From: Marinobacter nanhaiticus D15-8W
GTDB taxonomy: Bacteria > Pseudomonadota > Gammaproteobacteria > Pseudomonadales > Oleiphilaceae
Direction: 5' to 3'
NCBI RefSeq assembly: GCF_036511935.1
Contig: NZ_AP028878.1
Location: 3,472,001-3,536,000, forward strand
DNA: 64,000 nt
In this document: positions 27,834-36,765 of the stretch, one piece after another
How the letters are laid out: the number at the start of each line of letters is the position of its first letter
Position numbering within the stretch: position 1 is the first letter of the stretch
Program-made: the position numbers and the translations under genes
The notes under the pieces: model-generated
What the model was told of the DNA's origin: nothing
The model's input: only the letters and a program-made list of their open reading frames with translations
The model's database searches: none

Positions 27834-29453
27834 ATGAAAGCAAGAATAAACCGGCCAGTTCTCGCTAGCGCTATCGCGTCCATCCTGATCGCAGGGCCAG
27901 TGAGCGCCGCCGAACCCAAGCAAGGCGGCGATATCATCGTGACTTACCAGAATGATGTGGCGACCCTTGATCCCGCCATCGGCTATGACTGGCAGAATTG
28001 GTCAATGATCAAGAGCCTGTTCGACGGTCTTATGGACTACAAGCCCGGCACCACGGAGCTCGTCCTCGATCTCGCCGACAGCTACAGCCTCTCCGAGGAC
28101 GGCAAGACCTATACCTTCAAGCTCAAGAAGGGCGTTAAATTCCACAATGGACGCGAGATGAAGGCCAGCGACGTAAAATACTCGCTGGAACGGACCGCCA
28201 ACCCGAAGACCCAAAGCCCAGGAGCCGGATTTTTCTCCCCCATCCTTGGCTATGACGCGGTGGCTGCGGGCGATACGACCGATCTTGAAGGCGTGAGCGT
28301 CATCGACGACTACACCGTGTCGATTGAACTGACGGCCCCGAATGCGACCTTCCTGCATGTGATGGGCCTCAACTTCGCCTCTATCGTTCCCAAGGAAGCC
28401 GTCGACGAATACGGCCAGGACTTCGGCAAGCACCCGGTCGGCACCGGTGCCTACGAACTCAAGGATTGGACCCTGGGCCAACACCTCGTTTTTGAGAGGA
28501 ATGAAGACTATTACAAAGCCGGTGTCCCGCGTATCGACACCATTACGTTTGAAGTTGGGCAGGAGCCTATGGTGGCACTGCAGCGACTTGAGCGTGACGA
28601 GGTCGATATCGCTGGCGATGGCATCCCTCCGGCCAAGTTCCTCCAGTTCAAGAACGATCCCCGCTACAAGGACCTGATGGTCACGGGTGACCAGTTACAC
28701 ACCGGCTATCTGACCCTGAACGTCACCATGCCGCCGCTGGATAACCTCAAGGTCCGCAAGGCCATTAACATGGCCATCAACAAGGACCGGGTCGTGCGCA
28801 TCATCAACGGCCGCGCCACACCGGCCAATCAGCCGCTACCGCCGGCGATGCCCGGCTATGACGATAGCTACGAAGGCTTCCCCTACGACCCTGAAAAGGC
28901 CAAGGCACTGCTGGCCGAAGCCGGTTATCCGGACGGTTTCGAAACCGAACTTTTCGTGATGAACACTGAACCCCAGCCTCGCATCGCCCAGGCCATGCAA
29001 CAAGATCTCAGCAATATCGGCATCAAGGCGAACATCAAGTCACTGGCCCAGGCCAACGTGATCGCAGCCGGTGGCGTCAAAGACCAGGCTCCCATGATCT
29101 GGTCTGGCGGCATGGCCTGGATCGCCGACTTCCCGGATCCGGCCAACTTCTGGGGCCCTATACTCGGGTGTGAAGGCGCGGTTCCCGGAGGCTGGAACTG
29201 GGCCTGGTACTGCAACGAGGATTTGGATGCCATGGGCGATAAGGCAGACGCGATGGTTGCCGAAGACGAGCAGCAAGAACGCGCTGAACTCTGGGGCAAA
29301 GTCTTCACTGACGCTATGGCCGATGCACCCTGGGTACCGATCTTCAACGAGCAGCGTTTCACAGTGCATTCCAGTCGCATGGCGGGTGATGACGCTCTCT
29401 ATGTCGATCCGGTCCATGTTCCCGTCAACTACGACTACATCTGGGTGAAATAA
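27834..29453 (+). CDS. ABC solute-binding protein, family 5
   Basis: A 539-residue periplasmic binding protein (SBP_bac_5, peptide/nickel class) with a Sec signal peptide (MKARINRPVLASAIASILI, cleavage after VSA). Family features include DVATLDPAIGYDWQ near residue 45, LADSYSLSEDGKTYTFKLKKGVKFH and a late WGPILGCEGAVPGGWNWAWYCN. It delivers its ligand to the two permeases. The ATG at 27834 follows AGGAG; a GTG at 27816 in the same frame is less likely. The ligand is unknown; context with a formamidase suggests an amide or an amide-containing compound. Confidence 0.92.
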   Translation: MKARINRPVLASAIASILIAGPVSAAEPKQGGDIIVTYQNDVATLDPAIGYDWQNWSMIKSLFDGLMDYKPGTTELVLDLADSYSLSEDGKTYTFKLKKGVKFHNGREMKASDVKYSLERTANPKTQSPGAGFFSPILGYDAVAAGDTTDLEGVSVIDDYTVSIELTAPNATFLHVMGLNFASIVPKEAVDEYGQDFGKHPVGTGAYELKDWTLGQHLVFERNEDYYKAGVPRIDTITFEVGQEPMVALQRLERDEVDIAGDGIPPAKFLQFKNDPRYKDLMVTGDQLHTGYLTLNVTMPPLDNLKVRKAINMAINKDRVVRIINGRATPANQPLPPAMPGYDDSYEGFPYDPEKAKALLAEAGYPDGFETELFVMNTEPQPRIAQAMQQDLSNIGIKANIKSLAQANVIAAGGVKDQAPMIWSGGMAWIADFPDPANFWGPILGCEGAVPGGWNWAWYCNEDLDAMGDKADAMVAEDEQQERAELWGKVFTDAMADAPWVPIFNEQRFTVHSSRMAGDDALYVDPVHVPVNYDYIWVK

Positions 29454-30400
29454 TGTGCGAAAACACGCTGGTTAAAACCATCCATGGGCACCATCACCAT
29501 CATGGCTGGGACAACAGCTTCGCCCCTGCGGCCCGGGTCACCCCGGGCAGCATGGTGGAACTGGAGTGCAAGGACTCAGGCAATGGCCACTTCACACCCA
29601 ACTCGACGGTGGAAGCGGTAAGCACCATGCCATTCGACAAGATTAATCCGGTCACGGGGCCCATCTATGTGGAGGGCGCACAACCGGGCGATATCCTGAA
29701 AGTCACGATCGATAGTTTCAAACCTTCCGGATTCGGCTGGACGGCGAATATCCCTGGTTTCGGGCTACTGGCGGACCAATTCCAGGACCCCGCGCTGACG
29801 CTCTGGCAATACGATCGCGACGGGCTCGGTCCAGCCGCCTTTGGCAAGTACGGCAAGGTCCCCCTCAAGCCGTTTGCCGGAACCATCGGTCTCGCGCTGG
29901 CCGAACCCGGTCTGCATTCGGTCGTTCCACCACGGCGTGTCGGAGGCAATCTCGATATCCGCGACATCAATGCCGGGGCCACGCTGTATCTCCCGGTCGA
30001 GGTTGAGGGCGCGCTGTTCTCCATCGGCGATACCCACGCAGCCCAAGGCGATGGCGAAGTCTGCGGAACGGCAATCGAAAGCGCCATGGAGGTGGTCGTC
30101 AAGCTCGACCTGATCAAGGACAGGCCCCTGGCCATGCCCCGCTTCACCACGGCCGGCCCGGTCACGAGGCATCTCGATTCTGCAGGCTATGAGGCCTTCA
30201 CCGGCATCGGTCCGGACCTGATGCAGGCAGCGCGGGACGCCGTGAGTGGCACCATCGACTGGCTCTGCAAGGAGCACCGGATGCCCGCCGAACAGGCGTA
30301 CATGCTGTGCTCGGTCTGCGGTGACCTGCGTATCAGCGAAATCGTCGACATGCCGAACTGGGTGGTGTCGTTCTACTTCCCGAAGATCGTTCTTGGTTGA
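29453..30400 (+). CDS. Acetamidase/formamidase family amidohydrolase
   Basis: A 315-residue FmdA_AmdA-family enzyme that hydrolyses a short amide to ammonia and a carboxylate. Family segments include PGSMVELECKDSGNGHFT, PVTGPIYVEGAQPGDILKVTI and GDTHAAQGDGEVCGTAIE, the last holding likely active-site residues. The N-terminus has an unusual run of five histidines (residues 13-17). The start overlaps the SBP stop (TAATG). Its place inside the importer operon implies that the imported compound is hydrolysed for nitrogen. The specific substrate cannot be told from the sequence. Confidence 0.9.
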   Translation: MCENTLVKTIHGHHHHHGWDNSFAPAARVTPGSMVELECKDSGNGHFTPNSTVEAVSTMPFDKINPVTGPIYVEGAQPGDILKVTIDSFKPSGFGWTANIPGFGLLADQFQDPALTLWQYDRDGLGPAAFGKYGKVPLKPFAGTIGLALAEPGLHSVVPPRRVGGNLDIRDINAGATLYLPVEVEGALFSIGDTHAAQGDGEVCGTAIESAMEVVVKLDLIKDRPLAMPRFTTAGPVTRHLDSAGYEAFTGIGPDLMQAARDAVSGTIDWLCKEHRMPAEQAYMLCSVCGDLRISEIVDMPNWVVSFYFPKIVLG

Positions 30401-30430
30401 ACGCAATTTCTGATCACAGCGAGCGAAACA

Positions 30431-32197
30431 ATGAGTGCCCCAGTAACGACCGAGCGGGATAAGCCGCTGCTTTCCGTTGAGAAACTGAGCATTGAGTTCG
30501 GCCAGGGGCCGAACCGAAAGCGAGTGGTGGACGATCTCAGCTTTTCCCTGGGGCGCTCGCAAACCCTGTGCATTGCCGGCGAGTCCGGCAGCGGAAAATC
30601 GCTGTCGGCGCTCGCGATTATGGGTCTGCTTCCCAAGCTGGCCCGGACACCCAGCGGCGCCATCATCTACGGCGACAATGATTTGCTGAGCCTGCCGGAC
30701 AAGCAGATGCAGCGTCTGCGCGGCCGGGAAATCGGCATGATCTTCCAGGAACCGATGACCTCCCTGAACCCCACCATGCGTATCGGCAGTCAGATGATGG
30801 AGACCGTCAAGCGACACCGCATCGCTCGGGGTGACAAAGCCTGGCGGCACATCAAGGCGATGATGGACGCCGTTAAGATTCCCAAGGTCGACGAGCGCCT
30901 GAGCCAGTACCCCCACGAACTCTCCGGCGGACTGCGTCAGCGCGTCATGATTGCCATGGCCATGCTATGCAGCCCCAAGGTATTGATCGCCGATGAACCC
31001 ACTACCGCACTGGATGTGACCATCCAGGCACAGATTCTTGAACTGATTCGTGAACTCCAACGGGAATACGGCACCGCGGTCCTGATGATCACCCACGACA
31101 TGGGAGTGGTCGCTGAAATGGCTGACAATGTCGTCGTCATGAACCGGGGTATTGTGGAGGAAACCGCGCCGGTGGAGAAAATATTCACAGCGCCTAATGC
31201 CGCCTATACCCGCAAGCTGCTGGCTGCTGTACCGCGCCTCGGCACCGCTCAGCCCATCGAGGCGAAAAGTAGCAGGCCGGTTGTACTTGAGGTGGAAAAC
31301 CTGCGGGTGCACTATCCGGTTCGTCGCAAAAAGCTGTTTGAACCACCACGTGAAGTCGTGGCTGTCGACAATATCAGCTTTGAGCTCCACCAGGGAGAAA
31401 CCCTGGGCATCGTGGGAGAAAGCGGCTGCGGTAAATCCACCACCGGGCGGGCACTGATGAACATGTTGGATTTCGACGGCCGTGTTCGGGTGCTGGGAAC
31501 CGATATCCACGGACTCCGAGGCGAGCGCCTGAGGCAGGTCCGGCAGGACATCCAGATGATCTTCCAGGACCCTTACGCTGCCCTCAATCCTCGGAAAAAC
31601 ATTGAGGAACTGGTGGGGGAGCCGCTCCTTATCCATGGCCGCGGTAACACCGAACAACGCCGGGAAATGGTAGCCCAACTTCTTAGGCAGGTGGGGCTGC
31701 CAGAGGCCGACGCACTCACTCGCTATCCCCACCAGTTTTCAGGAGGGCAGCGTCAACGCATCTGTATCGCTCGCGCGCTTGCGCTGAAACCCAAGATCAT
31801 CGTTTCAGATGAGCCGGTTTCGGCACTGGACGTCTCGGTTCAGGCCCAGGTTCTGGAGCTGCTGGAGAGTCTTCAGCAAGAACACGATCTCAGCTACATT
31901 TTCATCTCCCACGATATGGCCGTGGTCGAGCGACTCTGTCATCGGGTAGCCGTTATGTTCGCTGGTCGTATCCTTGAAATGGGAAGCCGCGAGCAGGTCC
32001 TCGGCAACCCCCGACATCCTTACACCCAGCGCCTCCTTTCCGCCGTACCGATCCCCGCCTTGGACAGCAAGCGCGATTTCGCTTCGCTGCTGGAGCAGCT
32101 AGAGACACCGGATCCGATCAAACCAAAGGGACACAGCGCCCCACCCCTCCGATACGCGCAGCCGGAAGAAGGCCACTTCGTGGCGCTGGAAGCGTGA
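30431..32197 (+). CDS. Dual ABC ATPase (DppD-DppF fusion)
   Basis: A 588-residue ATPase with two complete nucleotide-binding domains. Domain 1 (about 15-275) has Walker A GESGSGKS and signature LSGGLRQR; domain 2 (about 290-560) has GESGCGKS and FSGGQRQR. This equals DppD and DppF joined in one chain, as in GsiA. It powers the DppB/DppC-type importer encoded just upstream. It is the last gene of the operon; I see no convincing terminator in the next 100 bp. Confidence 0.93.
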   Translation: MSAPVTTERDKPLLSVEKLSIEFGQGPNRKRVVDDLSFSLGRSQTLCIAGESGSGKSLSALAIMGLLPKLARTPSGAIIYGDNDLLSLPDKQMQRLRGREIGMIFQEPMTSLNPTMRIGSQMMETVKRHRIARGDKAWRHIKAMMDAVKIPKVDERLSQYPHELSGGLRQRVMIAMAMLCSPKVLIADEPTTALDVTIQAQILELIRELQREYGTAVLMITHDMGVVAEMADNVVVMNRGIVEETAPVEKIFTAPNAAYTRKLLAAVPRLGTAQPIEAKSSRPVVLEVENLRVHYPVRRKKLFEPPREVVAVDNISFELHQGETLGIVGESGCGKSTTGRALMNMLDFDGRVRVLGTDIHGLRGERLRQVRQDIQMIFQDPYAALNPRKNIEELVGEPLLIHGRGNTEQRREMVAQLLRQVGLPEADALTRYPHQFSGGQRQRICIARALALKPKIIVSDEPVSALDVSVQAQVLELLESLQQEHDLSYIFISHDMAVVERLCHRVAVMFAGRILEMGSREQVLGNPRHPYTQRLLSAVPIPALDSKRDFASLLEQLETPDPIKPKGHSAPPLRYAQPEEGHFVALEA

Positions 32198-32326
32198 GGC
32201 AGGCCTGGTATGCACCAAGCTTTGAGATTAGATGACTATTCTGATCTGGCGTAGGGGATGCAGCAGAAAAAACGATGCCAAGACCGGCTAAGAAACCGGA
32301 CCAGCATGATTTGAGCCTGTCTTTAT

Positions 32327-32413
32327 TTACATCTCAGTCGCATCGTCGACGTCTTCGTCGTCGTCGAATTCTTCGATGTAGAAATCCAGGAGTTCTTCTT
32401 CGTAATCGACCAT
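32327..32413 (-). CDS. Small acidic protein, 28 residues
   Basis: ATG at 32413 reads 28 codons to a TAA: it begins MVDYEEELLDFYIEEF and continues with an Asp/Glu run to a C-terminal Met. Fifteen of 28 residues are Asp or Glu and none are Lys, Arg or His. An excellent ribosome-binding site, TGGAGG, lies 7 nt before the ATG, which argues for real translation. It lies 138 bp downstream of tRNA-Asp on the same strand and may be cotranscribed with it. I do not recognise it. Its charge resembles nucleic-acid-mimic or chaperone-like micropeptides, but that is speculation. Confidence 0.6.
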   Translation of the reverse strand: MVDYEEELLDFYIEEFDDDEDVDDATEM

Positions 32414-32551
32414 GAGACGGCCTCCATTGCTATCACTGGTTCGTTTGTTTGAGTTAACAACCAGCCTACAACGAAGACTATGTCCGATAAGTGACGAGTA
32501 AATTACAGAGCTGTGGGGAAATCTGAAAACCGGGAAAAGCGAGGAAGGAAA

Positions 32552-32628
32552 TGGCGGAGCGGACGGGACTCGAACCCGCGACCCCCGGCGTGACAGGCCG
32601 GTATTCTAACCAGCTGAACTACCGCTCC
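32552..32628 (-). tRNA. tRNA-Asp (GTC)
   Basis: A 77-nt tRNA with CCA encoded. The acceptor stem is GGAGCGG with CCGCTCC, the anticodon loop CTGTCAC gives anticodon GTC, and the T-loop is GGGTTCGAGTCCC. A consensus promoter lies upstream. Confidence 0.97.
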
Positions 32629-32670
32629 GCGCTATGCGTTGACGCCGTTCAGTAGCGACAACGAGGGCGC

Positions 32671-32698
32671 ATTATAAAGACCCCCATCAGCATGTCAA
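32671..32698 (-). promoter_or_regulatory. Consensus sigma-70 promoter of tRNA-Asp
   Basis: On the minus strand TTGACA (32698-32693), 16 nt, TATAAT (32676-32671). The discriminator that follows (GCGCCC) is GC-rich, as in stringently controlled stable-RNA promoters. The tRNA 5' end is 43 nt downstream of the -10. Confidence 0.85.
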
Positions 32699-32799
32699 CG
32701 GCTTTTTCCGGAAAACTGAAAATTCCCTGTCGCTAGGATGAAAAGCCCAATTCTCCACCCGCAGCCACAGGGATCCAGCTATACCAAAAAGGACTCCGC

Positions 32800-33834
32800 C
32801 TAACCGACTACGTCCAGGTGGACTTCCCGCCCCTGGGCCGCCTTGCGATACTCGATAGGCGTCATGCCGGACCATCGCTTGAATGCACGATAGAACGTAC
32901 TGGGTTCGGAAAAGCCGGTCAGGTAGACGATTTCGTCGATAGACTCGTCAGTGGTCGCCAGCAGCTGCCGCGCCAGGCGATAACGGAAATCCGCCAACAC
33001 CTGGTTGAAACTGGTCTCGGCTTCGGTCAGGCGGGTACGGAGTGTGCGTGGTTTGATATCGAGGCGTTCGGCAACGGAGTCCAGGGTTACTTCACCGCTA
33101 TCCAGTAACTCGGCCACGATCCGCTCAACCTGGCCCACAATGTCCTTCTTCTCAAGGCGCGCCACCTGCTCACTGGCGAAGCGCTCATGTAGCGCCAGCA
33201 GTTCAGGTTCGGCGTGGGGCGAGGCGTGCGCCAGCAGGCTCGCCGGGAAGTACATCCGATTTTCCTCGGCACCGAAGATCACTTCACATCCAAGCACTTC
33301 TGATACATGCGCCTGACCGGCTTCCCGCTCGTGCTCGAATTCCACCCTCGAACATGCGAAGCGACCATCGGTAATCGACTTGAAGAAGATGATCAGACCC
33401 TGGACGAAACACTCGTTAAAATGTTTGAGGCGCCGAACTTCGTCTGACGCGGCATCCAGCACCATGCAGGCCTGGTCACCTTCGATAAAGAATTCGGTAT
33501 TGGCGGCATCGCTCAGCAGGCGCTGGTAGTTGAGCGCCCGGCGAAGACCCTCGCCAAAGGTGGGACTACTGAGAAAAAGGTACTCGAGCACCTGCCCCTT
33601 ATAGGTGGGGAGCACTTGGCCAAGATGGAGGCCGACATCCGGATCGCCGGAAACCTCCTCGACGATCTGCCAGAAAAAGAGCTGGGCATTGTGCGGCGTT
33701 CTCAGTTGGGCAGAATTCAGGTAGTCCTCGTCGACGCCGAGGCGCTTGAGAATCTCATCCGTATCCACACCCTGTTTTTTCATCGCCTGATATATCAGGC
33801 GCAACATCACACCTGCATCACGAAGTTCCTGCAT
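32800..33834 (-). CDS. AraC-family transcriptional regulator
   Basis: A 344-residue regulator with an N-terminal AraC-type ligand-binding domain (about 15-200) and a C-terminal double helix-turn-helix (LDSVAERLDIKPRTLRTRL; IDEIVYLTGFSEPSTFYRAFKRWSGMTPIEY). It is divergent from a MaoC-like gene, separated by about 426 bp, and may regulate it. The ligand is unknown. The start at 33834 is the first ATG in the family-like N-terminus. Confidence 0.87.
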   Translation of the reverse strand: MQELRDAGVMLRLIYQAMKKQGVDTDEILKRLGVDEDYLNSAQLRTPHNAQLFFWQIVEEVSGDPDVGLHLGQVLPTYKGQVLEYLFLSSPTFGEGLRRALNYQRLLSDAANTEFFIEGDQACMVLDAASDEVRRLKHFNECFVQGLIIFFKSITDGRFACSRVEFEHEREAGQAHVSEVLGCEVIFGAEENRMYFPASLLAHASPHAEPELLALHERFASEQVARLEKKDIVGQVERIVAELLDSGEVTLDSVAERLDIKPRTLRTRLTEAETSFNQVLADFRYRLARQLLATTDESIDEIVYLTGFSEPSTFYRAFKRWSGMTPIEYRKAAQGREVHLDVVG

Positions 33835-34260
33835 ATGATCCCGCTTATTATTTTTGGAAGCCGGTATTTGAACACGTTCACTTCATGATACGGCTCACGT
33901 GCCCGACTGGAGGCTCCTTGTGTGGTGCTACTGCGTTGGCCAGCTCGCCTGCGCCGAGGGACAGGTCGGTCAATGCCGTCTATCGACGGGTCTGCAACAC
34001 TTTCCCGCTGTCGGGGAACAGCCAACCCCCTATATTTGCTGGTATCGCTACCTTCACCAATGGGCCCAAACGATTGACCCTGTACAGTTGTACCAGATTT
34101 CCTGACGCATCAGTAGCGATGGTTCGCCCTATCGGAACCATACCGCCGGAAATCCACATAAGCCCATGACTGCTTTCGCTCATGGCCCAATATGACTCAT
34201 ATTAGCTGCTGGAAAGCTCAGCTCAAGACTCCGTTCATTACAAGGATGAGGTCAGTCACA
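33835..34260. promoter_or_regulatory. Divergent intergenic region, AraC / MaoC
   Basis: About 426 bp between divergent genes. I see no convincing additional gene or strong promoter consensus. CTGTACAGTTGTACCAG near 34079 is a weak palindrome; its half-sites do not fit a LexA box (CTGT-N8-ACAG). Confidence 0.35.
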
Positions 34261-35136
34261 ATGCGAGACATTATTTCCTATCACCATCGGCCACCGGCAA
34301 TGTGGTCGCTCTATGGAAAGGCGCTCAAATCGCGGCGCTCTAGTGAAAAGTCCCCAACGATCCCCCCGCTCACGGCCGAACTGATTGCAGCCAGCAGCGA
34401 TCCGGATCGTGTCACCCGCTATGCGGCCGTTTGCGGCTTCCGCCCGGGATCGCGACTGCCTATGACCTGGCCTCACATCCTGGCCTTCCCCCTTCATCTG
34501 AAACTGCTGACTGAAGACGCCTTCCCTTTGCCCTTGCTGGGGCTCGTGCATTTGCGCAACACAATCACCCAGCACCGCCCGGTCGCATTTGGAGAATGCC
34601 TGGACATCCGTGTTCGACTGGACAACCAGACGAGTAACGACAAGGGCATCGAGTTCGATCTGGTGACCGAAGCATCGAGCGCAGGTCGGGTGATCTGGGA
34701 AGAAACCAGCACCAACCTGTTCCGACAGTCGGGGAAGAGCCCAGGAGGAAACAAGGCCAAGTCTTCGAAGGCTGCGCCCGTGCGGTTACCCCACTCGGCG
34801 GCGGTGAGCACGTCCGAGTCACTGGGACGACGCTACGGCCGGGTGTCCGGCGATCTTAACCCGATCCACATGCACGCCTTGTCGGCCAAGGCCTTTGGTT
34901 TCCCGCGGGCTATTGCCCACGGCATGTGGAGCAAGGCGCACTGTATTGCGCTGCTGGAACAGCAAAGCGACTGGAAGTCAGGACCGGTTACCGTCACCGC
35001 ACAATTCAAGAAGCCGCTATTCCTGCCGGGCAAGGCGCAATTGAACTGGCAGGAAGGCGAGGACCGCTGGAATTATCAGCTTTTGAATGAGAAAGGAGAT
35101 GCGCCGCATCTGACAGGGGAAGTTGTTTGGAAATGA
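34261..35136 (+). CDS. MaoC-like hydratase/dehydratase
   Basis: A 291-residue protein with a C-terminal hot-dog domain of the MaoC type: YGRVSGDLNPIHMHALSAKAFGFPRAIAHGMWS contains the Asp and His used by (R)-hydratases in a typical D-x4-H context. The N-terminal half likely forms a second, degenerate hot-dog. It probably hydrates an enoyl-CoA or acyl-ACP in fatty-acid metabolism. Earlier in-frame ATGs exist from 34192, but the ATG at 34261 follows AAGGATGAGG and is preferred. The AraC regulator upstream is a candidate controller. Confidence 0.82.
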   Translation: MRDIISYHHRPPAMWSLYGKALKSRRSSEKSPTIPPLTAELIAASSDPDRVTRYAAVCGFRPGSRLPMTWPHILAFPLHLKLLTEDAFPLPLLGLVHLRNTITQHRPVAFGECLDIRVRLDNQTSNDKGIEFDLVTEASSAGRVIWEETSTNLFRQSGKSPGGNKAKSSKAAPVRLPHSAAVSTSESLGRRYGRVSGDLNPIHMHALSAKAFGFPRAIAHGMWSKAHCIALLEQQSDWKSGPVTVTAQFKKPLFLPGKAQLNWQEGEDRWNYQLLNEKGDAPHLTGEVVWK

Positions 35137-35145
35137 AGGAAAGAC

Positions 35146-35202
35146 GGCAGCCTTTCAGGCTGCTCCGAAGCTGAAGAGGGTGTTGCAAAAGCTTGCGGTA
35201 TT
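35146..35202. repeat. Palindromic dispersed repeat, copy 2, left arm
   Basis: Begins with a hairpin GGCAGCC-TTTCA-GGCTGC and continues CTCCGAAGCTGAAGAGGGTG. It is homologous to the right arm of the copy at 15211-15256 read in reverse. Its partner arm is at 36673-36727, so the intervening repeat and IS were inserted into the middle of this palindrome. Confidence 0.75.
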
Positions 35203-35204
35203 AA

Positions 35205-35345
35205 GCCTCTCTCTCCTCGCGGGAGAGAGGTTTGGAGAGAGGGGGACGAGGCAAAGCCTCGCTAGAAGTCGGCTCTGGCAACGATGAGCGCCTGACGGCG
35301 CTACCCCCTCTCCCCGGCCCTCTCCCGCGAGGGGAGAGGGAGTCT
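35205..35345. repeat. Second palindromic repeat type, CT/GA-rich
   Basis: Inverted arms at about 35205-35252 and 35302-35345, with cores CTCGCGGGAGAGAGG and CCCTCTCCCGCGAGGGGAG. It also contains a hairpin CGAGGC-AAA-GCCTCG (35247-35261). Repeats of this composition are common dispersed noncoding elements in gammaproteobacteria. It lies between the left arm of copy 2 and the IS. Confidence 0.7.
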
Positions 35346-35348
35346 ATG

Positions 35349-36657
35349 TGTGCAAACCGGCAACATAGGTAACACCTCAAGCCGGGAACATGGGTTACAC
35401 AAGTTACGGTATGGGCAAGGAGGACGCGCCCATGCCCTGGAAAGAGACTTGTGTAATGGATCTGAAGATGCAGTTGATCGCGGCCTGGCTGCAGGGCGGG
35501 CACGGTGTAAGCGATCTGGCCCGCGGCTACGGCATTAGCCGCAAGACGGCTTACAAGTGGATCAGGCGCTACCAGGAGGAAGGTGCCGGTGGGCTGCAGG
35601 AGCGCTCCCGAGCGCCGCACTATTGCCCACATGCAGTGGCGGAGGACGTGGCTGAACAGATTGTGGCGATCAAGAAAGTCCATCCCAGCTTTGGCCCCAA
35701 GAAGGTTCTGGACCGCTTGCGTGAGCTAGAACCGGCGATGGCATTGCCGGCAGACAGCACGGCCGGTGAGATACTCAAAGCGGCGGGTCTGGTCAAGAAA
35801 CGGCGCTACAAGCGGCCGTACCCGGCCGACCCGCAACCGTTTGAACTGGGTGATCGCAATAATGCGCTGTGGAGTGTGGACTACAAGGGGCAGTACCGGA
35901 CGGCCGGCGGGCGCTGGTGTTATCCGCTCACGGTAACCGACAATGCCAGCCGTTATGTCTTGGGCTGTCATGGCGTGAGCGCAACAGACTACGTCCAGGC
36001 GAAGCCGATTATGGAATGGGTTTTCCATGAGTACGGTCTGCCGGAGGGGATCTTGTCCGACAACGGGGCGCCCTTCGCCAGTCGCTCAGCAGGAGGTCTG
36101 ACGCGACTGTCGAAATGGTGGGTCGAGCTGGGCATTGGGGTGCATCGTAGCAAGCCGGGAACGCCCACACAGAATGCCCGTCACGAGCGCATGCACGGTT
36201 CACTGAATCGAGCAGTGGGTGGACGGATGCGCGGGACAAGCTTGATGCAGCAACAGACCACGCTGCAGGCATTCCGTGAGGAGTTTAACGAACAACGCAG
36301 CCATGAGGCGCTGGGCAGGCAAACACCGGCCAGCGTGTATCAGCCCTCAAGGCGTCGGTACTCGCCCGTGCTGCGCCCGATTGAATATAACGTGGACCAG
36401 GCGGTTCGCAACGTTCGTCACAACGGCGAAATCAAGTGGCAGGGCCATCTGATCTACATCAGCGGGCTGTTAGCCAGACATCGCGTAGGCCTGCAAGAGG
36501 TGGAGAATGACCGGGTCGAGGTGCGATACAGCACCCATCTGCTCGGTCATATTAACCTCAAAACCGCGCGATTGGAGCCCGCATGCGAGTGGCATGCGGG
36601 GGAATAGGTGTAACCCATGTTGCCGGTTCAAAGTGTTACCTATGTTCCGGTTGCACA
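35349..36657 (+). mobile_element. IS481-family insertion sequence
   Basis: A complete element of about 1309 bp. The ends read TGTGCA...TGCACA, and long imperfect terminal inverted repeats of about 50 bp carry the repeated blocks AACATAGGTAACAC and AACATGGGTTACAC in both ends. One intact DDE transposase is inside. Only ATG is shared by the two flanks, so any target duplication is short or lost. It sits inside a palindromic repeat. Confidence 0.88.
35432..36607 (+). CDS. IS481-family DDE transposase
   Basis: A 391-residue transposase. An N-terminal helix-turn-helix (GVSDLARGYGISRKTAYKWIRRY, about 25-47) is followed by the integrase core with the DDE triad in SVDYKGQ, LSDNGAPF and NARHERMHG. 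The C-terminal region resembles the integrase-associated domain. The ATG at 35432 has a perfect AAGGAGG, so I prefer it to the ATG at 35390. The frame is intact, so the element may still move. Confidence 0.92.
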   Translation: MPWKETCVMDLKMQLIAAWLQGGHGVSDLARGYGISRKTAYKWIRRYQEEGAGGLQERSRAPHYCPHAVAEDVAEQIVAIKKVHPSFGPKKVLDRLRELEPAMALPADSTAGEILKAAGLVKKRRYKRPYPADPQPFELGDRNNALWSVDYKGQYRTAGGRWCYPLTVTDNASRYVLGCHGVSATDYVQAKPIMEWVFHEYGLPEGILSDNGAPFASRSAGGLTRLSKWWVELGIGVHRSKPGTPTQNARHERMHGSLNRAVGGRMRGTSLMQQQTTLQAFREEFNEQRSHEALGRQTPASVYQPSRRRYSPVLRPIEYNVDQAVRNVRHNGEIKWQGHLIYISGLLARHRVGLQEVENDRVEVRYSTHLLGHINLKTARLEPACEWHAGE

Positions 36658-36672
36658 ATGCCGGTACTTTTG

Positions 36673-36727
36673 AGATACGGCTACCTTTACAACACCCTCT
36701 TCAGCTTCTGAGGCGCCGCCAGGCGCC
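36673..36727. repeat. Palindromic dispersed repeat, copy 2, right arm
   Basis: Contains ACAACACCCTCTTCAGCTTC and ends in the hairpin GGCGCC-GCCA-GGCGCC. It pairs with the left arm at 35146-35202 and matches the left arm of copy 1 (15150-15192) read in reverse. Confidence 0.75.
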
Positions 36728-36765
36728 CCTACAGAACCCGGCAAACCCGATAGCACAACGACGGC

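Noticed and set aside
29765..30916. Long open frame of 383 codons antisense to the formamidase and ABC ATPase genes
   Set aside because: It lies opposite two well-supported genes, has no recognisable domain and shows the composition of a GC-rich shadow frame.
34079..34095. Weak palindrome CTGTACAGTTGTACCAG considered as a LexA box
   Set aside because: The half-sites are not spaced as CTGT-N8-ACAG, unlike the perfect site at recA.
35349..36657. Target-site duplication of the IS
   Set aside because: Only ATG is shared by the two flanks, too short to be convincing.
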